From the NCBI GenBank assembly GCA_016932235.1, contig JAFGDF010000122.1, positions 1 through 45,457 of the forward strand: DNA of 45,457 nucleotides. Direction: 5' to 3'. Source of the stretch: Deltaproteobacteria bacterium. Its GTDB lineage: Bacteria; Desulfobacterota; DSM-4660; Desulfatiglandales; HGW-15. Of the stretch, positions 36,350 through 45,243 are shown one piece after another. A program made the position numbers and the translations under genes. The notes under the pieces are model-generated. The model worked only from the letters and a program-made list of their open reading frames with translations. It did not search any database and had not been told where the DNA came from. The stretch's first letter is position 1; every line of letters starts with the position of its first letter.

Positions 36350-36674
36350 TCATTCCTCCTATGCCAGGATCCCGGCAGGATCCCATTCCCACGGTTTTCC
36401 CTCCGCCCGGAATACTTATTCTCCCCTATTGTGGGGTAACCGGGGCAAGTCCCGGGCGTGTGTATTTTGAAATAGTTTAAAAATGAAAAAAAGACCCTGT
36501 TTTTGAGAAACAAGAGCCTAAAAATTATTAACCACTTACCTTAACAATTAATTAATATTATTTGCAAGAAAAAATTTAATATTGATATGATTGATCTTTA
36601 CGATTTTTCATTATAATAACTGTAAAATAAAAGTCCAGCGAAACTACCCGAAGTAGGATGTAAACAATATTTTT
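36350..36674 (-). promoter_or_regulatory. Leader/promoter region of the rpsB operon
   Basis: About 325 bases before rpsB. On the minus strand I see an AT-rich stretch near 36535-36560 that could hold promoter elements, a weak TGTTT/AAACA hairpin followed by a T-run near 36485-36510, and a GC-rich inverted segment near 36438-36455 (CCGGGACTTGCCCCGG-like). These fit a ribosomal-protein leader with attenuation, but no element is clear enough to name. Confidence 0.35.
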
Positions 36675-36709
36675 TAGCAGACCGTTGGACAAAATCCGAC
36701 AGGCTGCTA
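36675..36709 (+). repeat. Palindromic repeat, copy 2 (dgt leader)
   Basis: A 15-bp stem with two mismatches and a wobble, loop CAAAA. It ends 14 bases before the dgt start codon and the following AGGGGG supplies its ribosome binding site. A hairpin this close to the ribosome binding site could affect translation. Confidence 0.78.
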
Positions 36710-36723
36710 GGGGGTTATATAGA

Positions 36724-37893
36724 GTGAGTAATTGGAAAAAACTGAATGATATTAAAATGGAACTTGATAATGAAGAGGAGAGAAGGCTTTCTTCTTTTGC
36801 ATGTTTAAGCAAAGATGCCATAAGGCGCATAGATGAGGATAAAATAAACAGGGGACACAGACAGAATTTTTCGCTTGATACTGATCGAATACTTCATTCA
36901 CTTGCTTATTCACGCTATATTGACAAAACCCAGGTATTTTATCTTATTAAAAATGACCATATCACTCATAGGGTGCTCCACGTTCAGCTGGTTTCAAAGA
37001 TCTCCCGCACAATAGGACGGCTTCTTAGGCTTAATGAAGATCTCATTGAAGCAATAGCTCTTGGTCACGATATAGGGCACGCTCCATTCGGGCATGACGG
37101 TGAGACTTTCCTTTCAAACCTTTCTATAAAGCATAATATTGGATATTTTTTACACAATCTTCAAGGCGTCAGATTTCTTGAGGAGATTGAAAGAAAAGGT
37201 AGGGGTTGGAATCTTTCTCTCCAGGTTCTGGATGGAATACTCAGTCATGATGGCGAACTTCACAGTCAGGCATTATGTCCTCAAAAAAAGAAGAATTTTG
37301 TATCTATCAAAGATGAGATCGATACCAAGAAATCAGACCCCATGGTTGATATTATTCCCATGACAATGGAGGGCTGTGTTGTCAGGATGGCGGACACAAT
37401 CAGCTATATAGGCAGGGATATCGAGGATGCCATAAGGCTTGGTTTCATTTCGAGGGAAGATCTCCCCGCAGATTGCACTGCTATTCTGGGAAATACCAAC
37501 GGAACAATCGTATATAATCTCGTCGAGGATCTTATCGCACATAGCTTTGGGAAGCCATACATCAGTTTCGGTGGTGAAGTAGGTGAAGCGCTTAAAAAAC
37601 TAAAAGATTTCAATTACAGATATATTTATAAAAATGATCTGTTCTGGAAACAGGGACAGAAGATTGAACTCATGTTCGGTCTGCTATTTGACAAATATCT
37701 TCAAGATTTGGAGAAAGGGAATGAAGATTCGGTTATTTTTAATGAGTTTTTAGAAGGGATGTCAAGCGATTACAAAGATAAAATAACACCGGCGGAGATA
37801 GTGAGGGATTTTATTGCCGGAATGACTGATGATTATTTTCTGCGACAATGTGAAAAAAATCTGATTCCACAGGTAAACATCAAAAGATATTGA
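36724..37893 (+). CDS. dgt: dGTP triphosphohydrolase-like HD-domain protein
   Basis: About 389 residues. RILHSLAYSRYIDKTQVFYL, HITHRVLHVQLVSKISRTIG and the HD motif ALGHDIGHAPFGHDGETFLS identify the dGTPase family, with GILSHDGE and RMADTISYIGRDIEDAIRLG later. I prefer GTG at 36724 with AGGGGG nine bases upstream; a TTG at 36685 lies inside the palindrome. It hydrolyses dNTPs to nucleosides and tripolyphosphate. recO follows within two bases. Confidence 0.9.
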   Translation: MSNWKKLNDIKMELDNEEERRLSSFACLSKDAIRRIDEDKINRGHRQNFSLDTDRILHSLAYSRYIDKTQVFYLIKNDHITHRVLHVQLVSKISRTIGRLLRLNEDLIEAIALGHDIGHAPFGHDGETFLSNLSIKHNIGYFLHNLQGVRFLEEIERKGRGWNLSLQVLDGILSHDGELHSQALCPQKKKNFVSIKDEIDTKKSDPMVDIIPMTMEGCVVRMADTISYIGRDIEDAIRLGFISREDLPADCTAILGNTNGTIVYNLVEDLIAHSFGKPYISFGGEVGEALKKLKDFNYRYIYKNDLFWKQGQKIELMFGLLFDKYLQDLEKGNEDSVIFNEFLEGMSSDYKDKITPAEIVRDFIAGMTDDYFLRQCEKNLIPQVNIKRY

Positions 37894-37895
37894 AA

Positions 37896-38636
37896 ATGAA
37901 TATTTGTTCATCTCAATCTATAATCATGAGGACCATTGAGCTTGGTGAAGCGGACGTAATCGTGACATTTTTGACTAGGGATAAAGGCCGATTAAAAGGC
38001 GTTGCCAAAGGAGCGCGCAGGAGCCGTAAACGTTTTGTAAATTGTCTGGATATCTTTTCTCTGGTTGAAATGCAATATAGGTTAAACAACAGGAGTAATC
38101 TGAATTTTCTTGACTCTGCAAGGCTGATTGATTCGTTTTCAGGTATAAGATCCAGTTACGGCATTATGGCAGTCGCAAGTTTCATGATCGAACTCATTGA
38201 AAGCCTGCTGCCATGGGAACTGCCTGATCCCTTAATGTTCGATCTATTAAAGAAAAGTCTTTCTTTATTAACTTCGGGTAAAGATATTGAAAAGATTTTA
38301 ATAATATTTGAAATAATGGCAATTTCTGCAGGGGGATACGCTTTCAACCTTGAAAAATGTTGTATGTGCGGGAGAGTTTATAAAGGTGAGGGTATTTCTA
38401 TCTTTAAGCCGGTGGAGGGCGGTATCGCTTGTATGAAATGTGATCGTATTTCCGCCATTTCACCGGGACTTTCGCCTCTAACCGTGAGCGCTGTTAAAGA
38501 AATTCAATCAAACTCACTGGATACGTTTGAAAATCTGGATTTATCGGCAAAAATGATTACCGAAATAAAACCGATGTTGAAGCTGCATAGGGAATATCAC
38601 CTGGGGAAAAGATTAAGGACGTCACGATTCCTGTAG
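37896..38636 (+). CDS. recO: DNA repair protein RecO
   Basis: About 246 residues. The N-terminal OB fold has TIELGEADVIVTFLTRDKGR and LKGVAKGARRSRKRF. The C-terminal zinc site is CCMCGRVYKGEGISIF with GGIACMKCD about 20 residues later. RecO anneals ssDNA and loads RecA with RecR. The ATG at 37896 lies two bases after dgt; a TTG at 37890 is possible. Ribosome binding site weak. Confidence 0.92.
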   Translation: MNICSSQSIIMRTIELGEADVIVTFLTRDKGRLKGVAKGARRSRKRFVNCLDIFSLVEMQYRLNNRSNLNFLDSARLIDSFSGIRSSYGIMAVASFMIELIESLLPWELPDPLMFDLLKKSLSLLTSGKDIEKILIIFEIMAISAGGYAFNLEKCCMCGRVYKGEGISIFKPVEGGIACMKCDRISAISPGLSPLTVSAVKEIQSNSLDTFENLDLSAKMITEIKPMLKLHREYHLGKRLRTSRFL

Positions 38637-38694
38637 TTACAGAAAAGATATCTCCATTATTAAGCTGTCGAAGAGCGTCCGGCAGATTGTCAGA

Positions 38695-38931
38695 TCATTC
38701 CTGATTTGATGATGCCTTGCCCTCTTTTTTACTCAATATATTGATGATATCAGCTGTGAGTTTATCGCTATCAAAGGAAAAGGAAACAGTCCCTTTATGG
38801 ATTTCAAAAGATAGAAGCCGGCAACCGTATTGTTCGGCGACCTCTTCCAGCAACACCCTGAAATTTTCTGCTAGGGGGTTCTCAACACTATCGACATCCT
38901 CTGAAAATATATCAATATCAAAAACACCCAT
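38695..38931 (-). CDS. Small conserved-looking hypothetical protein
   Basis: A 78-residue acidic protein (DIDIFSEDVDSVENPLAENF, LLSFEIHKGTVSFSFDSDKL). No signal or membrane segment. It runs on the minus strand just downstream of the FG-GAP gene. Its clear amphipathic pattern and compact size suggest a real product, but there is no motif I know. Confidence 0.6.
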   Translation of the reverse strand: MGVFDIDIFSEDVDSVENPLAENFRVLLEEVAEQYGCRLLSFEIHKGTVSFSFDSDKLTADIINILSKKEGKASSNQE

Positions 38932-38974
38932 GGCTTTTTACAAACCACCAATCTTTTGAATAAAGCCCGACGGG

Positions 38975-40546
38975 TTAATAGTCGAACCACATGATACGGC
39001 CGGAACCTGTTGCAAACTTGAATACTTTAGGTTTTTGCGCGCCCAGCAAGAGGGTTCCCTTTTCCATCTGCATATCAACCATACAATATTGGATCTCCCT
39101 TGTGGTCAATTTAGGGGAAAGGCTGTTCCCCTGTATGTTGAATGTGGTAAGCTTGGATTTCGTGAATATCCTAAGATTGTTAAGAAAATCAACAGGAGCA
39201 ATATTTGTCACGACAATGACCTCATTATGCCCGTCCCCGTCAATATCCGCAATAAGGGGTCTGCAGTTAAGAGCAATTCTTGAAGATGACTCATCTCGGT
39301 AACTTGATTCTATACCCATTGTAATAAAATTATTTGTTCCTCCATATCTATGGTCGCTTCTCCACACATTTTTTCCGTCTCGCTGCCAGATATTGAGATA
39401 GGCGCTCTCCTTTAAGCCGGATTCGCCGAGACCGATTATTTCTGTCACTGCATCGCCGTCAAGATCAAAAAATGTAAGGGTATAGAATTGAACTTCTTCC
39501 GGAAGTTCAAGCTCTTCAACTGGTGTTAGCCTTCCGTTATCTTTCATATCCATGACCTTGATTTTGCCGTAAAAGAATTGTCTTAAATTAGAATCCTGGA
39601 AGAGTACGACCGGCTTTGCTGTGCCGCTGGAAGCAATGATCTGAAGATGTCCACCCATTTTATAGAGCTTTTTAAACTTGCCAGACCATTCCCAGACGGT
39701 GCTTTCAGCTCTTAACCCGTCCAGGCTTACTACACACAATTCCTCTTTTTCATTTTCATCGGCATCACCGACAGTCACCTTTAAGAATTCATAGCCTGAA
39801 GAGGTTTCGAGCAGGTCTTTCATTACAAAACGACCCTCTTTCTTTGCATAGACCATCAATGTATAACGATCCAGAATTACGAGTTCAGCTTCTCCGTCCC
39901 CGTCCAGATCCCCTGAGTCGAATGCCATAAGATCCAGTCTTATTGGCAGGCTTCCTGAAGGCTGGAACGAGTAATATTCATCAGCGGGTTTAAAGAAGAG
40001 CCCCCTGGAACTTTCATCACTCGGCGCCTCACCAGAAATGATTCTCTGCCGACGAATATCTATTCCGTCTATAGCGGCGCGGAACTGAAATACTATGTCA
40101 GATAGCCTTATAATAAGCTGGTCTTCCGTTACTGCCTCGGATATTCTTGTCTCTACGGGCTCCTTTTTTGTTAGGTCAGCTACTGATAGATCCAGGCTGT
40201 AACTTTCACCTAGAGATGTTACACTGCCAAAAATAACATAATCAGCCTTAAGCTGAGTGGCCAGTTCAATCGCCCTTTCCAGGGTTCCAACTCCGTTTTT
40301 GTCCGACTCGTCTAGGTGACTTTGTACTACGTCATTTGGGATGATTTTAATATCACCACCTTCGAGGCGGGAAATAAACATGGTAGAGAGACCTTGACGA
40401 AGATAGCTCTTCGACTCATCTGAAAATATCTCGAGCGGGAGGAATGCCAATCTTTTATCGGCCCCGAATATAGGCGGGGTAAAAAGAGAAAAGAAGATAA
40501 TTATTAAGATACTGGCCCCGGCAATACGGACAAACCTGCTATTCAT
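38975..40546 (-). CDS. Secreted FG-GAP/VCBS repeat protein with TolB/FlgT-like N-terminus
   Basis: A 523-residue exported protein. A signal peptide (hydrophobic about 10-28) is followed by KRLAFLPLEIFSDESKSYLR and LKADYVIFGSVTSLGESYSL, resembling CsgG/TolB/FlgT-type N-domains. Four Ca-binding-like repeats follow: DLDGDGEAELVILD (about 213), DADENEKEELCVV (about 260), DLDGDAVTEIIGL (about 360) and DIDGDGHNEVIVV (about 455), consistent with a beta-propeller. It is probably periplasmic or surface located. Role unknown. No ribosome binding site is striking. Confidence 0.8.
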   Translation of the reverse strand: MNSRFVRIAGASILIIIFFSLFTPPIFGADKRLAFLPLEIFSDESKSYLRQGLSTMFISRLEGGDIKIIPNDVVQSHLDESDKNGVGTLERAIELATQLKADYVIFGSVTSLGESYSLDLSVADLTKKEPVETRISEAVTEDQLIIRLSDIVFQFRAAIDGIDIRRQRIISGEAPSDESSRGLFFKPADEYYSFQPSGSLPIRLDLMAFDSGDLDGDGEAELVILDRYTLMVYAKKEGRFVMKDLLETSSGYEFLKVTVGDADENEKEELCVVSLDGLRAESTVWEWSGKFKKLYKMGGHLQIIASSGTAKPVVLFQDSNLRQFFYGKIKVMDMKDNGRLTPVEELELPEEVQFYTLTFFDLDGDAVTEIIGLGESGLKESAYLNIWQRDGKNVWRSDHRYGGTNNFITMGIESSYRDESSSRIALNCRPLIADIDGDGHNEVIVVTNIAPVDFLNNLRIFTKSKLTTFNIQGNSLSPKLTTREIQYCMVDMQMEKGTLLLGAQKPKVFKFATGSGRIMWFDY

Positions 40547-40662
40547 ATTATTTAATCCTCTGTTTGGTAGTTTACTGAGTGCTTAATCGGCAAGCGTTAT
40601 ATCCCAAAATACTGGAATCGAATATTCCTGTCATCAAAAAGCAAGTAAAATCTAGATGTTAT

Positions 40663-40697
40663 TAGGAGTCTGCCGGACAAAGTCCGGCAGACTCCTA
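40663..40697 (+). repeat. Palindromic repeat, copy 3
   Basis: A perfect 15-bp stem (TAGGAGTCTGCCGGA and its inverse) with loop CAAAG, in the 505-base gap between the FG-GAP gene and serA. Its 5' flank resembles that of the copy at 21321. Confidence 0.88.
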
Positions 40698-40798
40698 TGG
40701 GATTGTAAAGCATGCTAGTCGGATTTGGGTTAAAAGTCAAACACTAATATCTTTCCTTAAATAACTAATAATCTCAAGAAGTTCTACAATTTTAAAAT

Positions 40799-41016
40799 TG
40801 GCGGATCCGGTTAACAACCATCTTGACAAAATGCCTTCTTATGATAGGATTTCTATCCTATACATATTGATGTGGAAGCAACCAGCCTCTAAACCGTGGA
40901 GGAATGGGGGAATCCTCCAGAGTCTTGGTGAATTAGGGCTGGGGTTTCGGTGGGTTAGCCGCACTAAAGTTGTCATGGTTTCCTTCCAGTGGGGCCCCAC
41001 TGTTGTAAAGTCTTAG
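40799..41016 (+). other. Unexplained structured stretch upstream of serA
   Basis: About 220 bases with a GGAGGA/TCCTCC hairpin at 40898-40918 and a perfect 16-base palindrome CAGTGGGGCCCCACTG at 40987-41002. A reading frame spans it, but with no ribosome binding site and odd composition; I do not call it a gene. It could be a leader RNA for serA or a remnant of a repeat. The remainder of the 40547-41052 gap holds the palindrome at 40663 and nothing else I can name. Confidence 0.4.
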
Positions 41017-41052
41017 ATTATATTGGGATAAATACACTAATGGTGGGGAGTA

Positions 41053-42642
41053 ATGTTTATCATGAAAATTCTTATATGCGATCCATTATCGGAAGTGGGT
41101 GTCCAGATTTTAAGGGACGCTCCAGATACTCATGTTGATATAAAGACAGGGCTTACAACAGAGGAATTGAAGGCTGTTATTGGAGAATATCATGGGATTA
41201 TAATTCGAAGTGCCACTAGACTTAACGCTGATATTATTGATGCCGCTAAGAATCTAAAGGTCATTGGCAAGGCCGGGACCGTGCTTGATAATATGGATGT
41301 CAATGCGGCGAGTAAAAAGAGTATTGTCGTGATGAACACTCCTGAGAGTAATACTATCACGGCTGCCGAGCATACAATAGCGATGATTATGGCTTTATCC
41401 CGAAACATACCCCAGGCAACAGCTTCGCTTAAGGCTGGTAAATGGGAAAAAGAGAAATTTCAGGGAAGGGAGCTTCTAAACAAGATCTTGGGGATAATTG
41501 GCGCAGGTCATATCGGTCAGGTGGTAGCCGACAGGGCCAAGGGTATGAAGATGAAGGTCATTGTGTATGATCCCTATATCAAACCCGAATCTATTGAGAA
41601 GATGGACCTTGAACCAGTATCCTTTGAAGAACTTCTTAGGAGATCGGACTATATCTCCATCCATACCCCTAAGAATGATGAGACCATGAATATAATAAAC
41701 GAAAAAAGTATTGCAAGTATGAAACCCGGTGTAATGATTGTAAATTGTGCGGAAGGCGGAATAATTAATGAGGATGATTTATTTGAAGCGCTCAAATCAG
41801 GCCATGTAGGAGGAGCGGCTCTTGATGTATTCAGCACTGAACCACCGGGAAAATTGAAGTTAATGGATCTCCCCAATTTCATATGTACACCGCATCTTGG
41901 CGCTTCAACCAAGGAGGCTCAGGAAAATATGGCACGAGAAATCGCGGACCAGGTCATCGCCTATCTGCTTTTCGGAACTGTGAAAAACGCCGTGAACGTT
42001 CCCAATGTAAGCGAGGAACTTATGACTACGCTGAGGCCGTACGTTATACTGGCTGAGAAGATGGGCGCTTTTCAGGCCCAGCTAGCCGCGGGAAGTATAA
42101 CGGAAGTCCAGATAGAGTACTCTGGTAAGGTCTTGGATTATGATCTCTCTCCTTTAACAACGGCGATACTAAAAGGCCTTATGACGCCTATTTTAAAAGA
42201 TGAAATAAATTTTATCAATGCATCCCTTATCGCCCGCGAGAGGGGAATAAAGGTGGTTGAATCAAAGACTCTAACCATCGAGGGTTTTTCGAGCCGTATC
42301 AAATTATGGGTCAAATCCCTGGAAAGTGAAAATATTATATCTGGTACCATATTCGGAAGAACGATGCCAAGGATCGTGCGCATTAATGATTTTTATTTAG
42401 AGGCTATACCTGAAGGTCATAACCTGCTGATTCATAACATGGACATTCCAGGCGTGATAGGAAGAATTGCGATGAAGCTTGGAGAACGCAATGTCAACAT
42501 CAGCCGCATGGCGGTAGGTCAGGAAAAGGCCGAAAAGCAGAATGTGATTCTACTCTCAACAAATATCCCGGTAGAAGATAATATCCTGGAGGAATTACGC
42601 ATGCTGGAAAACATTTTCTCTGTAAAAAGAATAGAATTATGA
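41053..42642 (+). CDS. serA: D-3-phosphoglycerate dehydrogenase
   Basis: A 529-residue enzyme of serine synthesis. The NAD-binding motif is ILGIIGAGHIGQVVADRAKG near 145-164; the catalytic region includes NCAEGGIINEDDLFEAL and AALDVFSTEPPGK, then TPHLGASTKEAQENMA. The long form has an intervening domain and a C-terminal ACT domain (LLIHNMDIPGVIGRIAMKLG near 457-476) for serine feedback. GGGGAG lies two bases before this ATG; an ATG at 41062 is an alternative start. Serine made here could feed PssA and TrpB2. Confidence 0.95.
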   Translation: MFIMKILICDPLSEVGVQILRDAPDTHVDIKTGLTTEELKAVIGEYHGIIIRSATRLNADIIDAAKNLKVIGKAGTVLDNMDVNAASKKSIVVMNTPESNTITAAEHTIAMIMALSRNIPQATASLKAGKWEKEKFQGRELLNKILGIIGAGHIGQVVADRAKGMKMKVIVYDPYIKPESIEKMDLEPVSFEELLRRSDYISIHTPKNDETMNIINEKSIASMKPGVMIVNCAEGGIINEDDLFEALKSGHVGGAALDVFSTEPPGKLKLMDLPNFICTPHLGASTKEAQENMAREIADQVIAYLLFGTVKNAVNVPNVSEELMTTLRPYVILAEKMGAFQAQLAAGSITEVQIEYSGKVLDYDLSPLTTAILKGLMTPILKDEINFINASLIARERGIKVVESKTLTIEGFSSRIKLWVKSLESENIISGTIFGRTMPRIVRINDFYLEAIPEGHNLLIHNMDIPGVIGRIAMKLGERNVNISRMAVGQEKAEKQNVILLSTNIPVEDNILEELRMLENIFSVKRIEL

Positions 42643-42655
42643 AAGGAGACTAGCA

Positions 42656-43066
42656 ATGTCCAATGAAGAAAAAGGCTTCATTATTAAAGATAAAAGATCT
42701 TTAGATGAGGAAGGCAGGTTAAGAGAGGAAGAAAAAGACAGGAAAACAGAGTTTAAAGACCATAAAAAGGAAGATAAAACAACGGAAAAGAAGGAAGATA
42801 AGGAAAGGCCTCCCCTCCCTGAGATTAATTTTAATTCGCTTATATTTAGTCTTAGTTCTTCCGCACTTTTTCATCTGGGGGAGATCGCAGATCCTCAGAC
42901 CGGAAAAGTGATGAAGGACCTGCCACTGGCTAAACACTCTATAGATACGATTGCCATGCTTAAAGATAAAACCAAGGGAAATCTGACTGAAGAAGAGTCA
43001 AAGTTTATAGAGAATATCCTGACCGATCTTCGGTGGCGTTATATCAAGACAGCAAAAGAAAAGTAG
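42656..43066 (+). CDS. DUF1844 family protein
   Basis: A 136-residue protein. The first ~55 residues are highly charged (Lys/Glu/Asp) and probably disordered. The DUF1844 core follows: PEINFNSLIFSLSSSALFHL, GEIADPQTG, LAKHSIDTIAMLKDKTKGNL and EEESKFIENILTDLRWRY. The family is common in Desulfobacterota and has no settled function. GAAAGGAGA precedes the ATG. It lies between serA and ispE in the same direction. Confidence 0.9.
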   Translation: MSNEEKGFIIKDKRSLDEEGRLREEEKDRKTEFKDHKKEDKTTEKKEDKERPPLPEINFNSLIFSLSSSALFHLGEIADPQTGKVMKDLPLAKHSIDTIAMLKDKTKGNLTEEESKFIENILTDLRWRYIKTAKEK

Positions 43067-43086
43067 GATCTAATTGAAATTTTTCC

Positions 43087-43941
43087 ATGATCAGTCCTGA
43101 ATTTTTTATCAAAGCACCCGCCAAACTGAATATCCGGCTAAAAGTTGTAGGGCGCCGACATGATGGATATCATGAGATCGTAACTATAATGGTCCCTGTT
43201 GACCTCTACGATTTTATCCATTTGAAAATCAAACCCTGCAGCGGTATCAATTTGGTATGCAAGGGATTTTCGGCCCCAGCGGATGAGACGAACCTCGCAT
43301 CGCGTGCAGCCTCTCTATTTTTTTCAGAAACAAAAAAGAAAGATGGATTGATTATTGATCTGATAAAAAATATCCCCATCGGGGCTGGTTTGGGGGGCGG
43401 AAGCAGCAATGCGGCTTCTGTTCTTAAATCACTCAATAATTATTATTCAAATCCTTTATCCAAAACAGAAATGCATGATCTTGCCGTATCCTTAGGGGCT
43501 GATGTCCCATTTTTTCTGGAATGCAGACCTTCCGTGGCGACCGGTATAGGCGATATCCTCGAACCTATCGATAAATGGCCGAATTTATATTATTTAATTA
43601 TAATCCCCCCTGTCAGTGTCTCCACTTCTTGGGCCTATGAGAATGTCAGATTGCAGTTGACAACAGATGAATATAGCTATATAAATAGCGTCTTAAAGTT
43701 CGAACCTATTCCCATCTCCCATATACTTGAAAATGATCTGGAAAAGGTAACTTCCGCCAGCTTTCCGATAATAGAAACTCTAAAAAAAATGTTATTGGAC
43801 GCGGGCGCAGAGGGAGCTGTTATGTCTGGAAGTGGTTCCAGCGTTTTCGGGGTGTTTTCCTCTGCTGACCGGGCAAAATCAGCTGAGGCGGAACTGAGAG
43901 CAACGGATATGGGAAAGACGGTTTTGGCAATGGGAATTTGA
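43087..43941 (+). CDS. ispE: 4-diphosphocytidyl-2-C-methyl-D-erythritol kinase
   Basis: A 284-residue GHMP kinase of the methylerythritol phosphate pathway. APAKLNIRLKVVGRRHDGYH near 10-29, the ATP loop PIGAGLGGGSSNAAS near 97-111 and the C-terminal GAEGAVMSGSGSSVFGVFSS are complete. It follows DUF1844 by 20 bases. dxr of the same pathway is at 29542. No clear ribosome binding site. Confidence 0.95.
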   Translation: MISPEFFIKAPAKLNIRLKVVGRRHDGYHEIVTIMVPVDLYDFIHLKIKPCSGINLVCKGFSAPADETNLASRAASLFFSETKKKDGLIIDLIKNIPIGAGLGGGSSNAASVLKSLNNYYSNPLSKTEMHDLAVSLGADVPFFLECRPSVATGIGDILEPIDKWPNLYYLIIIPPVSVSTSWAYENVRLQLTTDEYSYINSVLKFEPIPISHILENDLEKVTSASFPIIETLKKMLLDAGAEGAVMSGSGSSVFGVFSSADRAKSAEAELRATDMGKTVLAMGI

Positions 43942-43977
43942 GGGGGTTGGATTAAGATTTGACCCCTGATTAATTAT

Positions 43978-44052
43978 TGGGGTGTCGTCAAGCGGAAAGA
44001 CACGGGCCTTTGGAGCCCGCATTCGGAGGTTCGAATCCTCCCACCCCAGCCA
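43978..44052 (+). tRNA. tRNA-Gln (anticodon TTG)
   Basis: A 75-base cloverleaf with CCA encoded. The acceptor stem TGGGGTG pairs with CACCCCA, discriminator G. The anticodon stem CGGGC/GCCCG encloses loop CTTTGGA, anticodon TTG. The T arm is GGAGG-TTCGAAT-CCTCC. Its place between ispE and prs matches the conserved order in several deltaproteobacterial genomes. Confidence 0.97.
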
Positions 44053-44110
44053 TACGGCGCAGTTCAGTAATTAGGGTGAAACCGTTTTTTATTTAAGGGA
44101 ATAAGATACT

Positions 44111-45043
44111 ATGAAGCTTTTTGGTGGAACATCGAATCCTCAATTGACATCGGAGGTGTGTAACTATCTTGAAATTAGCCCCGGGGAAATAACAACCAAG
44201 AATTTCAGCGATGGTGAAATACAGATTGAGATACATGAAAACATTCGAGGAAAAGATGTTTTTGTTCTTCAATCAACATGCACACCCGTGAATGATAACT
44301 TGATGCAGCTTCTTATTATAATGGACGCCTTGAGAAGGGCATCTGCAAAAAGAGTTACCGCTGTTATCCCTTATTATGGTTACGGCAGACAGGATCGGAA
44401 GGTAAAACCCAGGGTTCCGATATCCGCAAAGCTTGTGGCTGATTTGATTACAACGGCCGGAGCAGACAGGGTCGTTTCCATGGATCTGCATGCCGGTCAG
44501 ATACAGGGATATTTCAATATCCCTGTGGATAATATTTTTGCCGCTCCATTGTTGTTAAAACATATACGGGGCACTTTTACCAATGATGCACTTGTTATAG
44601 TCTCTCCCGATGCAGGAGGTGTGGAGAGGGCCCGCGCTTTTGCAAAACGACTGGAGGCGTCACTGGCAATCATTGACAAGAGGCGCGAGGCTCCCAATAT
44701 TTCAGAGGCGATGAATATTATTGGAGAAGTTGAGGGGAAGACGGCTATTATTTTAGATGACATGGTAGATACAGCCGGGACAATGACCCAGAGCGCCCAT
44801 GCATTGAAGAGGAGAGGTGCGAAACGGATATATGCAACCTGTACCCACCCTGTTCTGTCGGGGCCTGCCATTGAGAGAATAAATGATTCACCCATAGATC
44901 GCCTTGTTGTAACAAATACCATCCCTGTCGAGGGCAAGGTGGAAAAGTGTTCGAAGATTATTGCCTTATCGGTTGCGGAATTGCTTGGGGAAACGATAAA
45001 GAGGATTCATAACTCCCATTCAGTGAGCACCCTTTTTGTCTAG
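44111..45043 (+). CDS. prs: Ribose-phosphate pyrophosphokinase
   Basis: A 310-residue enzyme making PRPP from ribose 5-phosphate and ATP. Landmarks: [40 protein letters not shown] near 98-117, [18 protein letters not shown] near 128-145 and the PRPP-binding loop [20 protein letters not shown] near 213-232. Full length. Its last two codons and stop lie in the 5' arm of a perfect 18-bp palindrome (45038-45078). Confidence 0.97.
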   Translation: MKLFGGTSNPQLTSEVCNYLEISPGEITTKNFSDGEIQIEIHENIRGKDVFVLQSTCTPVNDNLMQLLIIMDALRRASAKRVTAVIPYYGYGRQDRKVKPRVPISAKLVADLITTAGADRVVSMDLHAGQIQGYFNIPVDNIFAAPLLLKHIRGTFTNDALVIVSPDAGGVERARAFAKRLEASLAIIDKRREAPNISEAMNIIGEVEGKTAIILDDMVDTAGTMTQSAHALKRRGAKRIYATCTHPVLSGPAIERINDSPIDRLVVTNTIPVEGKVEKCSKIIALSVAELLGETIKRIHNSHSVSTLFV

Positions 45044-45078
45044 GAGCCTGTCGGATAAAGTCCGACAGGCTCCTAGAC
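45038..45078 (+). repeat. Palindromic repeat, copy 4 (contains prs stop codon)
   Basis: A perfect 18-bp stem with loop TAAAG. The 5' arm covers the last codon and TAG stop of prs. It has no long T-run after it, so it is not a standard terminator, though it could protect the mRNA 3' end. Confidence 0.9.
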
Positions 45079-45188
45079 CTGGTCGATATGAATGATCAGG
45101 TGTTTTTTTTGAAAGCCTTGTGAAAAATTTCATTTTTTTATATATGCCGCTGTTTTACACCACATGTTGGTCAAGGCTTGAAGCGCAA

Positions 45189-45221
45189 AGGAGGCTGCCG
45201 GATTTTATCCGGCAGCCTCTT
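45189..45221 (-). repeat. Palindromic repeat, copy 5 (inverted)
   Basis: A 14-bp stem (one wobble) with loop TTTTA; the loop reads TAAAA on the other strand, so this copy is inverted relative to the others. The flanks 45079-45188 and 45222-45243 contain nothing I can name. Confidence 0.85.
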
Positions 45222-45243
45222 AATAAGTTTTAGATTTTATCAC

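Noticed and set aside
40798..41016. Plus-strand frame upstream of serA
   Set aside because: It begins with a non-ATG codon, has no ribosome binding site and overlaps hairpins; kept as a non-coding stretch of unknown identity.
43978..44052. tRNA gene as an integration site for a mobile island
   Set aside because: The flanking genes ispE and prs are in conserved order and no integrase or duplicated tRNA end is present.
45038..45078. Reading the palindrome as an ordinary Rho-independent terminator of prs
   Set aside because: No T-run follows, and the same core occurs at unrelated places, including upstream of a start codon; better described as a repeat.
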